DNA of 64,000 nucleotides from Mycobacterium sp. 1554424.7 (GTDB taxonomy: Bacteria; Actinomycetota; Actinomycetes; Mycobacteriales; Mycobacteriaceae), in NCBI RefSeq assembly GCF_001665295.1, contig NZ_LZSE01000125.1:1-64000 (forward strand), read 5' to 3'. The notes below the pieces were generated by a model, which was not told the DNA's origin, did no database searches, and saw nothing but the letters and a program-made list of their open reading frames with translations. Positions 24,912-36,939 of this stretch are shown here, piece after piece (positions within the stretch are counted from its first letter, which is position 1; every line of letters starts with the position of its first letter). The translations under genes were made by a program, and so were the position numbers.

Positions 24912-25358
24912 TCAGCCGGGTGCCGTATGGGGTATGACGCCCGAGGCCCGCGTCGCCGCCGGCATTCCGGGCACGCCGGGTATTCCCGCCCCGACTGCCT
25001 CCTCGGTTCCCGGCAGCGTGGTTAAACCGGTGCCTGGCGGGGGCACGGTCATCGCAAACGCCTGCTCGAAGGCCGCCGCGGCGGCCCTGGCCTGCATGGC
25101 CGTCTGCTTCGTCTGCTCGGCGGTCGTGTAGAGCCAACCTATGTAGGGGGTGGCGGTGGCCGTCATCGACTCCGACGCGGGGCCGTGCCAGTTCAAGGTG
25201 GTCAGGCCCGAGACCACCGATTGGTAGGTCTCGGCCGTGGTAGTCAATTCGGCGGCCAGGGAGTCCCAGCTGCCCGCGGCGGCCAAAAGCGAACCCGAGC
25301 CCGGGCCGGTGTACATCCGGGCGGAGTTGATCTCCGGCGGTAATATCGCGAAATCCAT
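24912..25358 (-). CDS. PPE-domain protein, truncated and frameshifted remnant
   Basis: The first 105 residues are a normal PPE start ([20 protein letters not shown], then [20 protein letters not shown] and [12 protein letters not shown]). The second half of the PPE domain and the usual C-terminal region are missing: after AMTVPPP the chain passes straight to a GIPGVPGMP tail and stops at 24912. The conserved PPE ending [15 protein letters not shown] is present in another frame and stops at 24880. So one internal deletion and one frameshift have occurred. A good AAGGAGCT site precedes the ATG at 25358. No partner PE gene is adjacent on this strand. Confidence 0.72.
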   Translation of the reverse strand: MDFAILPPEINSARMYTGPGSGSLLAAAGSWDSLAAELTTTAETYQSVVSGLTTLNWHGPASESMTATATPYIGWLYTTAEQTKQTAMQARAAAAAFEQAFAMTVPPPGTGLTTLPGTEEAVGAGIPGVPGMPAATRASGVIPHTAPG

Positions 25359-25683
25359 TGTGTCACAGCTCCTTATCTTGGCTTGGTGGCGAACCCCCCT
25401 TCTTGGCGGCGCAGGAATACCCCGTGTTCGGTTTGCGATGCGCCGGGTGATATCGGACAAATTGGTATCGCGGCCCGGGTTTCCGGGCTGTGACCGCTTA
25501 TTTTGAGTTCTGGGGCGGACCACGCGAACTGTGCATATCCAGCCACCTTTGCGGTTTCGGTGACTATCTCTGGTGAACCCTATGAATTTCGACTGAGTAA
25601 AGATAGGGCTGAACTGCGAAAATAAGATCGCCGATCTTGATTGCCGCGGGCTGAAAGCGACAATGGCTCGACTTACGCGACTA
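25359..25683. other. Non-coding region upstream of the PPE remnant
   Basis: About 325 bases, less GC-rich than its neighbours. It should hold the PPE promoter and leader (minus strand). A small hairpin GCCCGG-N4-CCGGGC lies at 25473-25488 and a dyad AGATC-N3-GATCT at about 25627. No convincing gene was seen. Confidence 0.5.
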
Positions 25684-25965
25684 TTACCGCCAGCTCGCGG
25701 GCAGGTCGATTATGTGGTTGGGACAAAAGTCTTGGGCGCCCTGGGACATGACATTGCGCGCGTTCTCGGCCGACATTTTGGCCCGCAACATCATGAATGC
25801 GTATTCGGCTGGCGCATAACCCGATTCGGGGCCGGCCGGATCGTCCATGAGCTGGCAGGCCTCTTTTTCTTTCTCCTGAAGGCTATCGGCGTGGGCGATG
25901 CCCGAGCCGAGCAGCAACGACGGGACGACGAGCCCGCCGGCGGCGATCTTCGTCAGGGTCCTCAC
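25684..25965 (-). CDS. DUF732 secreted protein
   Basis: A 93-residue exported protein. The signal peptide is [26 protein letters not shown] with Ala-x-Ala cleavage before DS. The mature domain ([13 protein letters not shown]..., [20 protein letters not shown]) has the two cysteines of the mycobacterial DUF732 family, likely disulfide-linked. Function unknown in the family. It is divergent from the PE-PPE gene at 26066, with about 100 bases between. Confidence 0.85.
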   Translation of the reverse strand: MRTLTKIAAGGLVVPSLLLGSGIAHADSLQEKEKEACQLMDDPAGPESGYAPAEYAFMMLRAKMSAENARNVMSQGAQDFCPNHIIDLPASWR

Positions 25966-26065
25966 GGATCTTCACCTTCAGTCGCGCTTCCGACGGCCCA
26001 GTGTAAGACGCGGCGTTGGCAGGAATTCATCGAACACGTCTCGGTCATCGCCACCTTTGACCAGA

Positions 26066-27559
26066 ATGGTCCGGGTGCAGGTTGTTCCGCTAGGGCTGGC
26101 GTCGGCGGCCGAGGACGTCGGCAAGATCGGTGCCGCACTCCAAGAGGCCAACGCCGTCGCCGCCTCGCGGACCGGCAGCATCCTGCCCGCCGGGGCCGAT
26201 GAGGTCAGCGCGGCGGTCACGCCGCTGTTCATCAATCAGTCGAGGATCTATCGGGAACTGCTCGCCGAGGGCCAACTGTTCGAACAGCGGTTCGTGCAAC
26301 TACTGACTGCGGCCGCCGCGTCATACACCGAGACCGAGCAGGCCGCGCTGCAGGCGCTGCGCGACGCGATCGGCGAGCTGGAAGCGCCACTTGCTCCGTT
26401 CGCCGCGCTGGCCGAGAACCCGGCGCCCACGAGCATCCCGCCGCTGAACGTGCCGCAGAACAGCTCGGTGGCGCTGATCGTCGGCGGCACCACGTTCCCC
26501 CTGCCGGACGGCAAGTACGTCGGCTCCATCATGACGAACTTCTTGGACAACCCCGCGCTGTCGACGCTGACAGGCGCGCTGGGGCAGTCGCTCTACACGC
26601 CGGAGCAGTTCTGGCCGTTCACCCCACAACTGGGAAACCTGACGCTGGGCCAGTCGGTTTCGCAGGGCGTGCAATTGCTCAACACCGCCATCAACACCGA
26701 ACTTTCGGCGGGCAACAACGTGGTCGTCTACGGCACCTCCCAAAGTTCGCTTTTGGCGACCGTCGAAATCCGCAACCTCATGGCCATGGGCAGCCCCCAC
26801 ACCGGCGAGCTGTCGTTCTTCTTGACCGGCAACCCGAACACCCCCGACGGCGGGTTCTTCGAACGTTTCCCCGGCCTGTACATCCCGCTGGTCGACGTGC
26901 TGTTCAACGGCGCGACGCCCCCCAACTCGCCGTATCCCACGGTGATCTTCAGCAACCAGTACGACATGGTGACGAACTGGCCGAAGTACGTGCTCAACCC
27001 GGTCAGCGATCTGAACGCGTTCATGGGTTTCGCGCTCTTCCACGGCACACACGACTACGTCGACCTGACACCGGGCCAGATCGCCAATGCGATCGAACTG
27101 CCGACCTCACCCGGCTACACCGGTGAAACCCGGTACTACGAGCTGCTGACGCAGAACCTGCCGCTCGTCGCGCCGCTGCGCTTGAACCTGCCGGCGCCCT
27201 ACGGCAACGCCCTGGCCGACCTGCTGCAGCCGGACCTGCGCGTGATCGTCGACATGGGCTACGGGTCGGGCGAATACGCCGACATCCCCACGCCGGCCAG
27301 CCTGTTCGAACTGCCGAACCCGTTCACGATCGTCCCTGACCTCCTCAACGGCGCGGTCCAGGGCCCGCAAGCGGCGCTGGTGGATCTCGGGATCCTGCCG
27401 CAGTCGATGATGCCGACCGGCTACCCGTTCAACCCGGTGCTCGATCCCGGCCTGAACTTCCCGCTGCCTCAGTCGTCGGTCACGGGCGTCTCGTTGCTGA
27501 CCGGGTTCGAGGGCCAGCTGATGCGGGCGCTGGGTCTGGTCCCGAGTTGGGATAGCTGA
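26066..27559 (+). CDS. PE-PPE domain serine hydrolase
   Basis: A 497-residue protein. Residues 1-95 form a PE domain (VVPLGLASAAEDVGKIGAALQEANAVAA...), the ESX secretion signal. Residues 135-370 are the PE-PPE domain, a cutinase-like alpha/beta hydrolase with nucleophile Ser225 in YGTSQSS (GxSxS). The C-terminal 120 residues are Pro-rich. Members hydrolyse medium-chain esters at the mycobacterial surface. The ATG at 26066 begins the PE motif; the longer frame upstream is antisense to the DUF732 gene. Confidence 0.9.
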   Translation: MVRVQVVPLGLASAAEDVGKIGAALQEANAVAASRTGSILPAGADEVSAAVTPLFINQSRIYRELLAEGQLFEQRFVQLLTAAAASYTETEQAALQALRDAIGELEAPLAPFAALAENPAPTSIPPLNVPQNSSVALIVGGTTFPLPDGKYVGSIMTNFLDNPALSTLTGALGQSLYTPEQFWPFTPQLGNLTLGQSVSQGVQLLNTAINTELSAGNNVVVYGTSQSSLLATVEIRNLMAMGSPHTGELSFFLTGNPNTPDGGFFERFPGLYIPLVDVLFNGATPPNSPYPTVIFSNQYDMVTNWPKYVLNPVSDLNAFMGFALFHGTHDYVDLTPGQIANAIELPTSPGYTGETRYYELLTQNLPLVAPLRLNLPAPYGNALADLLQPDLRVIVDMGYGSGEYADIPTPASLFELPNPFTIVPDLLNGAVQGPQAALVDLGILPQSMMPTGYPFNPVLDPGLNFPLPQSSVTGVSLLTGFEGQLMRALGLVPSWDS

Positions 27560-27640
27560 GGCGGCCTGGCCCGATTAGGTTTTTGGGCCCGGTTCGCATT
27601 ACTCTTGCCCGCGGTTCCTCTTCGACTCGGGAAAGCAGCC

Positions 27641-27919
27641 ATGTCCATACAGCCCACTTTGCGGCGGCCAAACGTGATGCGCAGCAGCGATAGACGCCGG
27701 GTCGCTCACCGCCCGCAGTGCCCAACGGTCGGCCAGTGCTTCGACATCGAGGTCAGCCGCGTCGCGGACGGATGGATCGTCCGAATCCCCGAGATCGGTG
27801 GGGTCACTCGCGTCAGCCGTAGGGCCGCGGTGGAGCTCGGGGCGCGCAAGTGCATCGCGACCCGCACCGGCATCCCCATCGGGTATGTCGCCGTCTATGT
27901 ATCGCGCGAGAGCGGTTAA
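27641..27919 (+). CDS. Orphan HicB-like small protein
   Basis: A 92-residue protein. The C-terminal 55 residues (CFDIEVSRVADGWIVRIPEIGG, then RRAAVELGARKCIATRTGIPIGYVAVYV) have the partial RNase-H-like fold pattern of HicB antitoxins. No HicA toxin (a short dsRBD-like protein) is encoded on either side. The basic N-terminus is not conserved in the family. It may be a stand-alone regulator or relic. It ends 24 bases before the reductase gene. Confidence 0.55.
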   Translation: MSIQPTLRRPNVMRSSDRRRVAHRPQCPTVGQCFDIEVSRVADGWIVRIPEIGGVTRVSRRAAVELGARKCIATRTGIPIGYVAVYVSRESG

Positions 27920-27943
27920 CGCCGGGTAGCGGTTGCCGCGACC

Positions 27944-28750
27944 GTGACCACCCGCCGCAGCCCGTTCCGGGCCGACCTCCTGCAGGGGAAGGTCGCTCTG
28001 GTCACCGGCGGGGCAACCGGGCTGGGCCTGGAGGTCGCCCGCGTCCTGGGCAACCACGGCGCCCGCGTTGCGATCTGCAGCCGAAAGGAGCCCAATCTCC
28101 AGGCGGCGGTTGCGGCGTTGCGAGAAGACGGCATCGAGGCGGTCTACGGCGTCTGCGACGTCCGTCGCGACGACGAGGTGACGGCCGTCGTCGAAGAGGT
28201 GCTGCGAGCGTTCGGCCGGCTCGACATCGTCGTCAACAATGCCGCCGGAAACTTCCCCGTGCCTATCAGCGGCCTGAGCACGAATGGATTCAAGGCCGTC
28301 GTGGACATCGACCTGCTGGGAACGTTCAACGTGTCGAAGGCGGCGTACGACCTCTGGCTGCGCGATCATGGCGGCGCGGTGGTGAACATCAGCGCCGCAA
28401 TCCAGTACCGCGGCATGGCCCTGCAGGCGCACGTCGTGTCGGCCAAGGCCGGCGTCGACGCGTTCAGCCGCGCCTGCGCGATCGAATGGGGTCCCGACGG
28501 GGTACGGGTGAATGTCGTTGCCCCGGGCGCGATGTCGGGCACCGAAGGGGTGAAGCGGATCTCCAGTGACAACGAGCACCGCACCGCCCAGAACCCGCTG
28601 CGGCGCGCCGGTTCCACCACCGAGGTCGCCGAAGCCGTGCTGTTCCTGGCCAGCGACGCGGCGTCCTACGTGACGGGTGCCGTCCTGGTTGTCGATGGCG
28701 GCGGTTGGCTCACCGCCAGCGGGGTGCCGGATCTGCCCGGCTATCACTGA
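27944..28750 (+). CDS. 2,4-dienoyl-CoA reductase-like SDR
   Basis: A 268-residue SDR starting at GTG 27944. ALVTGGATGLGLEVARVLGNHGARVAICSRK is the cofactor site; the stretch NNAAGNFPVPISGLSTNGFKAVVDIDLLGTFNVSKAAYDLWLRDHGG and the ending FLASDAASYVTGAVLVVDGGGWLTASGVPDLPG match the peroxisomal 2,4-dienoyl-CoA reductase (DECR2/PDCR) branch. As in that branch, the usual catalytic Tyr is absent (VVSAKAGVD). It reduces 2,4-dienoyl-CoA intermediates with NADPH in degradation of unsaturated acyl chains. Confidence 0.87.
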   Translation: MTTRRSPFRADLLQGKVALVTGGATGLGLEVARVLGNHGARVAICSRKEPNLQAAVAALREDGIEAVYGVCDVRRDDEVTAVVEEVLRAFGRLDIVVNNAAGNFPVPISGLSTNGFKAVVDIDLLGTFNVSKAAYDLWLRDHGGAVVNISAAIQYRGMALQAHVVSAKAGVDAFSRACAIEWGPDGVRVNVVAPGAMSGTEGVKRISSDNEHRTAQNPLRRAGSTTEVAEAVLFLASDAASYVTGAVLVVDGGGWLTASGVPDLPGYH

Positions 28751-28757
28751 GACGGAT

Positions 28758-31289
<2,532 letters not shown>

Positions 31290-31527
31290 CGTGGGTCCTA
31301 CTCGCTAGGGGTGGGCGGCAGGTGTGTCAGTGTGGCAGCGGTGTTTGCACATCAGGCGCGCAATTGAAGGCCGTTGCGTAAACACAACCTCACAGGCCGG
31401 TGACGAAATGGCGTTCGATGGGCGCCGGCTCAGGCATGTCGGACGTCGCCCTCGTGACCCGCGCGGCGACGGCCGTCGCGTCTCCCAGAATCGGCACGAC
31501 GGGATCCTAGGCGCAGAATCCTGAACC

Positions 31528-32982
31528 ATGGACCAGTCCCAGCTGCCGTTGTCGTCGGCCGGTGCCCGCTGGCTGATCGCCGCGGCCGTCCTCGGTTCGG
31601 GCATCGCGCTGCTGGACGGCACCGTCGTCAACGTCGCGCTGCCGGCCATCGGGCGCGACCTGGGCGGGGGTTTGACCGGTCAGCAGTGGGTCCTCGACGG
31701 GTACCTGCTGACGCTGAGCGCGCTGCTGCTCACCGGGGGCGCGGCGGGCGACCGCTACGGCAGGCGGCGGGTCTTCATCGCGGGGCTGGTCGTCTTCACC
31801 GCGGCCTCCGTCGTCTGCGGCCTTGCACCGACGGTCGGCTGGCTGGTCGGCGCCCGGCTGGTGCAGGGCGTCGGCGCGGCGGCGCTGGTTCCGGGCAGCC
31901 TCGCCCTGATCGACGCCGGCATCACCGATGACGACCGGGGGCGCGCCGTCGGGATTTGGGCGGGCATGTCCGGCGTGACGACGGCGCTGGGTCCGTTCAT
32001 CGGAGGCTGGCTCGTCGATGCGGCGTCGTGGCGCTGGGTGTTCTTCTTGAACGTCCCGCTGGCCGTGGCGGTGGTGTGGATCGCCGCCCGGCACATCCCC
32101 GAATCTCGCGACCCGGCCGCGCGGGGCCGCCCGGACGTCCTCGGGACCGCCGCCATCACGGTCGGGCTGTCCGGGGTGATCTACGCGCTGATCGAGGCGC
32201 CCACGCGCGGTTGGACATTCGTCACGGCGACGGCCGCCGTCGTCGGAACGGCGGCGCTGCTTGCCTTTCCGGCGATCGAACGACGCGCGGAATCGCCGCT
32301 GCTGCCGTTGCAGCTGTTGCGGTCCCGGCAATTCACCGGCGCCAACCTCACGACCCTGGCCGTCTACACCGCCATCGGCGGCGCGCTGTTCCTATTGGCC
32401 CTGCAGTTGCAACAAAGCCTGCACTACTCCGCGCTTGCGGCGGGGCTGGCGATGATGCCGATGACGATCATCATGCTGATCGGCTCGCCGTGGGCCGGCG
32501 CGCTCGGGCAGCGGGCGGGGCCGCGACTGCCCATGACGGTCGGCCCGCTGATCGCCGCGGGCGGCTTGGCGTTGATGGCCCGGATCGTGCCCGGGGCGAC
32601 CTATCTCGGCGCGGTGCTGCCCGCCGTGGTCGTTTTCGGCGTCGGGCTGGCGATCACCGTGGCGCCGTTGACCGCGGCCGTTCTCTCCGCGGTCTCCGAT
32701 ACGTACGCGGGCACCGCCTCCGGCGTCAACAACGCCATTGCGCGCCTGGCCGGGCTGCTGGCCGTCGCGGTGCTGCCGGTTGCGGCCGGCATCAGCGCCG
32801 GTCCCGGGCAGCCGCTCGGTCCCGGGTTTTCGGTGGCGATGATCATCACGGCGGCGGTATGCATGGTCGGCGCGATCATTGCGGCCCTGACCGTCCGCAC
32901 CGGCGCGGACTACGCCCATCAGATGGTGCCGGGAATCAACCACGCGTGCCAAGACCCGTGCACTCGGGTGCGGCCTAGGTAG
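31528..32982 (+). CDS. MFS transporter, DHA2 (EmrB/QacA) type
   Basis: A 484-residue, probably 14-helix drug:proton antiporter. The first helix has LLDGTVVNVALPAIG (motif D1 of DHA2), followed by QQWVLDGYLLTLSALLLTGGAAGDRYGRRRVF (motif A) and LVQGVGAAALVPGSLALI. It exports toxic or lipid-like compounds. Its substrate and regulator are unknown. The stop overlaps the MMPL gene on the opposite strand by 8 bases. Confidence 0.9.
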   Translation: MDQSQLPLSSAGARWLIAAAVLGSGIALLDGTVVNVALPAIGRDLGGGLTGQQWVLDGYLLTLSALLLTGGAAGDRYGRRRVFIAGLVVFTAASVVCGLAPTVGWLVGARLVQGVGAAALVPGSLALIDAGITDDDRGRAVGIWAGMSGVTTALGPFIGGWLVDAASWRWVFFLNVPLAVAVVWIAARHIPESRDPAARGRPDVLGTAAITVGLSGVIYALIEAPTRGWTFVTATAAVVGTAALLAFPAIERRAESPLLPLQLLRSRQFTGANLTTLAVYTAIGGALFLLALQLQQSLHYSALAAGLAMMPMTIIMLIGSPWAGALGQRAGPRLPMTVGPLIAAGGLALMARIVPGATYLGAVLPAVVVFGVGLAITVAPLTAAVLSAVSDTYAGTASGVNNAIARLAGLLAVAVLPVAAGISAGPGQPLGPGFSVAMIITAAVCMVGAIIAALTVRTGADYAHQMVPGINHACQDPCTRVRPR

Positions 32983-35350
32983 GTACTGCAGAAAGCGCTT
33001 CGGCGATCTCGCTCTCGTCGTCGTCCTTCATCGGGTTCGCGATGGCGCTACCCTCGCTGATGCCGAAATGCGCGTGCAGCCACACCAGCCAGTTGGGCGA
33101 CCACCAATTCCACCGTCCCATCACGTGCATGAACGCCGGCAGCAGCACCATGCGCACCAGCGTGGCGTCGGCGGCGACGGCCAGCGTCAGGCCTACGCCG
33201 AACATCCGCATGAACGAGACCTGCGCGGCGATCAACGCGGCGAACGAAATCGACATCACCAGCGCCGCCGCCGTCACCACCCGACCGGTGCGGGCCACGC
33301 CGAGCGCGACGCTTTCGTCGTTGTCGGCGCGAGTACGCCCCGAGGTGAGCCAGAATTCACGGATGCGGGAAACGACGAACACTTCGTAGTCCATGGACAA
33401 GCCGAAGGCAATGCAGAACAGCAGCACCGGCATGTTGGCGACCAGGGTTCCGGTGGAAGTCGTTCCAAGCCCGCCGAGATGGTGGTCCTGGAAGATCCAC
33501 ACCATCGCACCGAAAGCCGCGGTGAGTGAGAGCACGTTGAGGACAAGAGCTTTGAGCGGCATCACCACGCTGCCGGTCAGAAGGAACAGCAAAACGAACG
33601 TGACGGCGGCGATCAGGCCCAGCACCAGCGGCAGCCGCGATGTGATCGCGTTGACGCTGTCCCGATTGGTTTGCGCGGTCCCGCCGAACTCGACTGACCT
33701 CCCGCCGGGGGCTGGGACATGGTGCAGGCGACGCAGCTGGGCCTCCGAACGGTCCGAGAAGAGCGGCGCGATGGTCCTGACGGTGAGCAACGCGCTGCCC
33801 CGAGACCGGCCGGTCGGCGCCGAGGGGGGCGCGACCAGAACTCCGCCCGCGAAGGTGCCTACCGGACCCGAGACCGCCGACACGTCGGGCACCCGCGACA
33901 GATCGGCTGAGTACCTGGCGATTTCGGAGTCCGGCACGCCGTCGACGTCGGGGATGACGACGCTGACCGAGGTGGCCGAGTCGTTGGCGAAGTCGCTGCG
34001 CAACTGATCGCCGACCTGACGAGACGAAGCGGAGTTCGGCAGCACCCGGTCATCGGGGAATCCCCACCGCACCCCGAGGAACGGCATACCGACCAGCAAC
34101 AACAAGCCGACTACGCTCAATCCGATGGGAATCGCACGCCGGATGACGAATTTCGTTGAACGATACCAGAATTCGGTCTCTACGGACGGCCGGGCCGGCG
34201 CTGTCCGGCCGCGCACGCGGCGCACCAGCTTCCGAACGTCCAGCGCGTTCAATCGATCCCCGAGCAACACGATGGCTGCGGGCGTAACGACCACCGCCGC
34301 GATCGCGGTGAACGCGACCGTCGCGATTCCCGCGTAGCCGAACGACTTCAGAAAGTGCATGGGGAACAGGATCATTGCGGCCATCGACAGCGCGACCGTC
34401 GTGGCCGAGAACAACACCGTGCGGCCCGCGGTTGCCATGGTGAGGATGAGCGCTTCGTCGGGGGTTGCGCCGCCAGCCATCTCGTCGCGGAACCGGCTGA
34501 CGATGAGCAACGTGTAGTCGATCGCCAGGGCCAGTCCCAACGCCGTGCTGAGGTTGAGCGCAAAGATCGACACGTCGGTGGCGAACGCGATCAAGCGCAG
34601 CACCGCAAGCGCGCCCAGGATCGACATTCCGCCGATTGCGACCGGCAAGGCGGCGGTGAACATGCCGCCGAACACCCAGACCAACACGATGAAACTCAGC
34701 GGAATGGCGATCGCCTCCACCACCAGCACATCGCGCTGCGCTTGCTCGGTGATCTGCGCATTGACCATCGCGACCCCGCCTGATTGCACGGTGACACCGT
34801 TGCGGTCATGCGCGAACCGCTCCGACAGCGCAGCGGCGTACTTCTGTGAGTCGGTTTCTCCGCCATTGATTCCCGCGACGATCAGCCCGGACCTGCCATC
34901 TTTGCTGACCAGCGAGGCGGCGGCGGCCGGCGGTGCGGTCCATGCCGAGGTCACGTTGGTGACATGCGCGGACCGGCTGAGCTGATCAGCGATATCGGTG
35001 CCGACCGCGCGGGCCGCCGCGCTCGTGACGCCGTCCCGGTCGGAAACGACGAACAGCAACTGCACGTCGCCCTGGCCGAACTTGTCGGTCAGAAGCTTTG
35101 CTGCCCTTGCTGATTCAGAGGTGGGGTCTTGGAGGCCGCCAGCCGACAGACTCTTGGCGACCGGCATGCCGAAGACGCCCGCGGCCACCAGAAGCAGCGC
35201 TGCGATCGCGATGGTCCGCCTGGGGGCGACGATCGCCAGCCGTGCGATGCGGCCAAGCAGCGCGCCCCGATGCACCCGGGTGGTCGCGTGCTGCTCAGTC
35301 CGAGGAGTCGCGATGGAGGATCGCTCGATGCTGCAGGTCACGTGGACCAC
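32975..35350 (-). CDS. MMPL-family RND transporter
   Basis: A 791-residue membrane protein with two MMPL halves. The first helix lies near residue 45, a large external domain with KLLTDKFGQGDVQLLFVVSD follows, then helices including ALGLALAIDYTLLIVSRFRDEM; the second half repeats this with FGLSMDYEVFVVSRIREFW. The Asp-Tyr pairs in those helices are the proton-relay residues of MmpL proteins. Mycobacterial MMPLs export lipids or siderophores. The divergent TetR gene at 35465 and its repeated operators suggest local repression. Confidence 0.9.
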   Translation of the reverse strand: MVHVTCSIERSSIATPRTEQHATTRVHRGALLGRIARLAIVAPRRTIAIAALLLVAAGVFGMPVAKSLSAGGLQDPTSESARAAKLLTDKFGQGDVQLLFVVSDRDGVTSAAARAVGTDIADQLSRSAHVTNVTSAWTAPPAAAASLVSKDGRSGLIVAGINGGETDSQKYAAALSERFAHDRNGVTVQSGGVAMVNAQITEQAQRDVLVVEAIAIPLSFIVLVWVFGGMFTAALPVAIGGMSILGALAVLRLIAFATDVSIFALNLSTALGLALAIDYTLLIVSRFRDEMAGGATPDEALILTMATAGRTVLFSATTVALSMAAMILFPMHFLKSFGYAGIATVAFTAIAAVVVTPAAIVLLGDRLNALDVRKLVRRVRGRTAPARPSVETEFWYRSTKFVIRRAIPIGLSVVGLLLLVGMPFLGVRWGFPDDRVLPNSASSRQVGDQLRSDFANDSATSVSVVIPDVDGVPDSEIARYSADLSRVPDVSAVSGPVGTFAGGVLVAPPSAPTGRSRGSALLTVRTIAPLFSDRSEAQLRRLHHVPAPGGRSVEFGGTAQTNRDSVNAITSRLPLVLGLIAAVTFVLLFLLTGSVVMPLKALVLNVLSLTAAFGAMVWIFQDHHLGGLGTTSTGTLVANMPVLLFCIAFGLSMDYEVFVVSRIREFWLTSGRTRADNDESVALGVARTGRVVTAAALVMSISFAALIAAQVSFMRMFGVGLTLAVAADATLVRMVLLPAFMHVMGRWNWWSPNWLVWLHAHFGISEGSAIANPMKDDDESEIAEALSAVPT

Positions 35351-35390
35351 CCGCCTTTGAAAATCCCGATCTCAACACTCGGTGACTTTT

Positions 35391-35451
35391 GTCAACAATG
35401 GGTGACTTGAAGGCTACGCGCGGTATGTCCGCGAAGTCAACAGCGGCTGAC
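35391..35451. promoter_or_regulatory. Duplicated TetR operator between MMPL and TetR genes
   Basis: The 16-bp sequence GTCAACARYGGSTGAC occurs twice, at 35391-35406 (GTCAACAATGGGTGAC) and 35436-35451 (GTCAACAGCGGCTGAC), 45 bp apart, both with GTCA and TGAC arms. A further half-site GGTGAC lies at about 35381. Position between divergent transporter and TetR genes supports operator function. Confidence 0.65.
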
Positions 35452-35464
35452 ATACAGTTTGAGG

Positions 35465-36025
35465 ATGAGCACCAAAAGGCCTCGAAATGCGGCACAGACG
35501 CGCGCCGACATCCTCGCCGCGGCGCGCCGGCGTTTCGCCGAGGAAGGTTTCGAACGCACCACCCTGCGCGCGATCGCGGCCGACGTCGGCGTGGACGCGG
35601 CTCTGGTGATCCGCTACTTCGGGAGCAAGCAGGACTTGTTCGCCACGGCCACGGAATTCAAGATCGAGCTGCCGGACCTCACCGGGGCGGATCCGGACGA
35701 GATCGCGGACATGCTGCTGCCGCGCTATTTCGCGGTGTGGGAAGACGATCAGTCGTTCCTGGCGTTGCTGCGCGCGGCGATGACAAGCCGGGTGGCAGCG
35801 GACACGCTCAATGAAACTCTGGCCAATCATGTCGCGCCGACGCTGAGGGGCGCGGCGCCGGACCATCACCTGCAGCGGATTGCGTTGACGGACGCCTTCG
35901 TCATCGGGCTGGCCGCGACGCGATCCGTGCTCGCCACACCGATAGCCAACCTCAGCCGGGAAGAACTCAGCCGCTGGGCCGGCCCGGTCTTTCGGATGCT
36001 ACTAACTGGGCCGGCCCCGTCGTAA
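35465..36025 (+). CDS. TetR-family regulator
   Basis: A 186-residue TetR protein. The N-terminal DNA-binding domain is RNAAQTRADILAAARRRFAEEGFERTTLRAIAADVGVDAALVIRYFGSKQDLFATATEF; the C-terminal ligand domain resembles TetR_C_17-like actinobacterial types. It is divergent from the MMPL gene, and paired 16-bp repeats lie in the 114-base gap. It probably represses the exporter until an effector binds. The ATG at 35465 has GAGG in front. Confidence 0.9.
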   Translation: MSTKRPRNAAQTRADILAAARRRFAEEGFERTTLRAIAADVGVDAALVIRYFGSKQDLFATATEFKIELPDLTGADPDEIADMLLPRYFAVWEDDQSFLALLRAAMTSRVAADTLNETLANHVAPTLRGAAPDHHLQRIALTDAFVIGLAATRSVLATPIANLSREELSRWAGPVFRMLLTGPAPS

Positions 36026-36105
36026 GATCGCGTTGGCCGTAATGGAGCGCCACCCGTCTCGATGTGTGGGGTTGGGGCACAGCGGTTTCCGAATAGATTT
36101 CGAAC

Positions 36106-36939
36106 ATGCTGGATTTCGACGGACGCAAGGTGTTCGCCGTGACCGCCGGGAGCGGCGAGCCGGTGCTGCTGCTGCACGGCTACCCGCAGAGCGCGTCTTG
36201 CTGGCGTCGCCAGATCGCGGCGCTGGCCGAGAACCATCACGTCGTCGCACCCGACTGGCCCGGATTCGGCCGGTCCGATCCTCCGTCGACGCCGCCGACG
36301 TACGACAACGAGGTCGAGCGCATCGAACGGTTCGTGCGGCGGTTGGGATGGGAACGGTTCAACCTGTGCGCGCACGATTACGGCGGCTTCATCGGGCTGG
36401 GCTACGCCATTCGCCACCCCGACCGGGTGCAACGGCTCGCGCTCTTGAACACCCGCGCGCATGGCATCTTCCGGCCGTGGTTTTACCGGTTCTCGTTGGG
36501 GGAGCACCGGATCGCGACCGACCCCGTGTTGGCCGCGGCGGCGCGGCGGCTGCCGTTGGCCGCGCTGCACCACCTCGCCCTGACCCGTTACCGAAAACTC
36601 GGCTGCTTCGACACCGCGCTGGAAGCCGAATACCTGGGCTGGATGAGGACACCGGAAGGCCGGCGCACGTTTTGGGAATTCTTCGCCCAGTACCCGGTTC
36701 CCGCCGTGCCATGGCTGGCGGACGGGTTGGCGGCCATCGAGTGCCCGGTCTCGGTGATCTGGGGGGACCGCGACCCCTATATCCCGTTCGACACCGCTCG
36801 CGAACTGGCCGACCGAATTCCCCACGCCGGGCTGGTTCGCGTGCGCGGCGCCGACCATTACGTCATGGAGGAACGCCCGCGCGAGGTGACCGACGCGCTG
36901 CTCGGCCTGCTGAAGACGGCGCCTGTCCCTAACCGGTGA
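36106..36939 (+). CDS. Alpha/beta hydrolase, haloacetate dehalogenase/epoxide hydrolase type
   Basis: A 277-residue hydrolase. VLLLHGYPQSASCWRRQIAALAENHHVVAPDWPGFGRSD gives the oxyanion region. The nucleophile elbow is LCAHDYGGFIG, with Asp rather than Ser, as in haloalkane and haloacetate dehalogenases and epoxide hydrolases. VIWGDRDPYIPF supplies the acid region and GADHYVMEERP the catalytic His. The substrate is unknown; haloacetate is a family-level suggestion. Its end overlaps the secreted peptidase gene on the other strand by 11 bases. Confidence 0.86.
   Translation: MLDFDGRKVFAVTAGSGEPVLLLHGYPQSASCWRRQIAALAENHHVVAPDWPGFGRSDPPSTPPTYDNEVERIERFVRRLGWERFNLCAHDYGGFIGLGYAIRHPDRVQRLALLNTRAHGIFRPWFYRFSLGEHRIATDPVLAAAARRLPLAALHHLALTRYRKLGCFDTALEAEYLGWMRTPEGRRTFWEFFAQYPVPAVPWLADGLAAIECPVSVIWGDRDPYIPFDTARELADRIPHAGLVRVRGADHYVMEERPREVTDALLGLLKTAPVPNR

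Noticed and set aside
31290-31527. Possible small gene between glgP and the MFS gene
   Set aside because: Frames here are Ser/Arg/Pro-rich with no ribosome site or recognisable domain.
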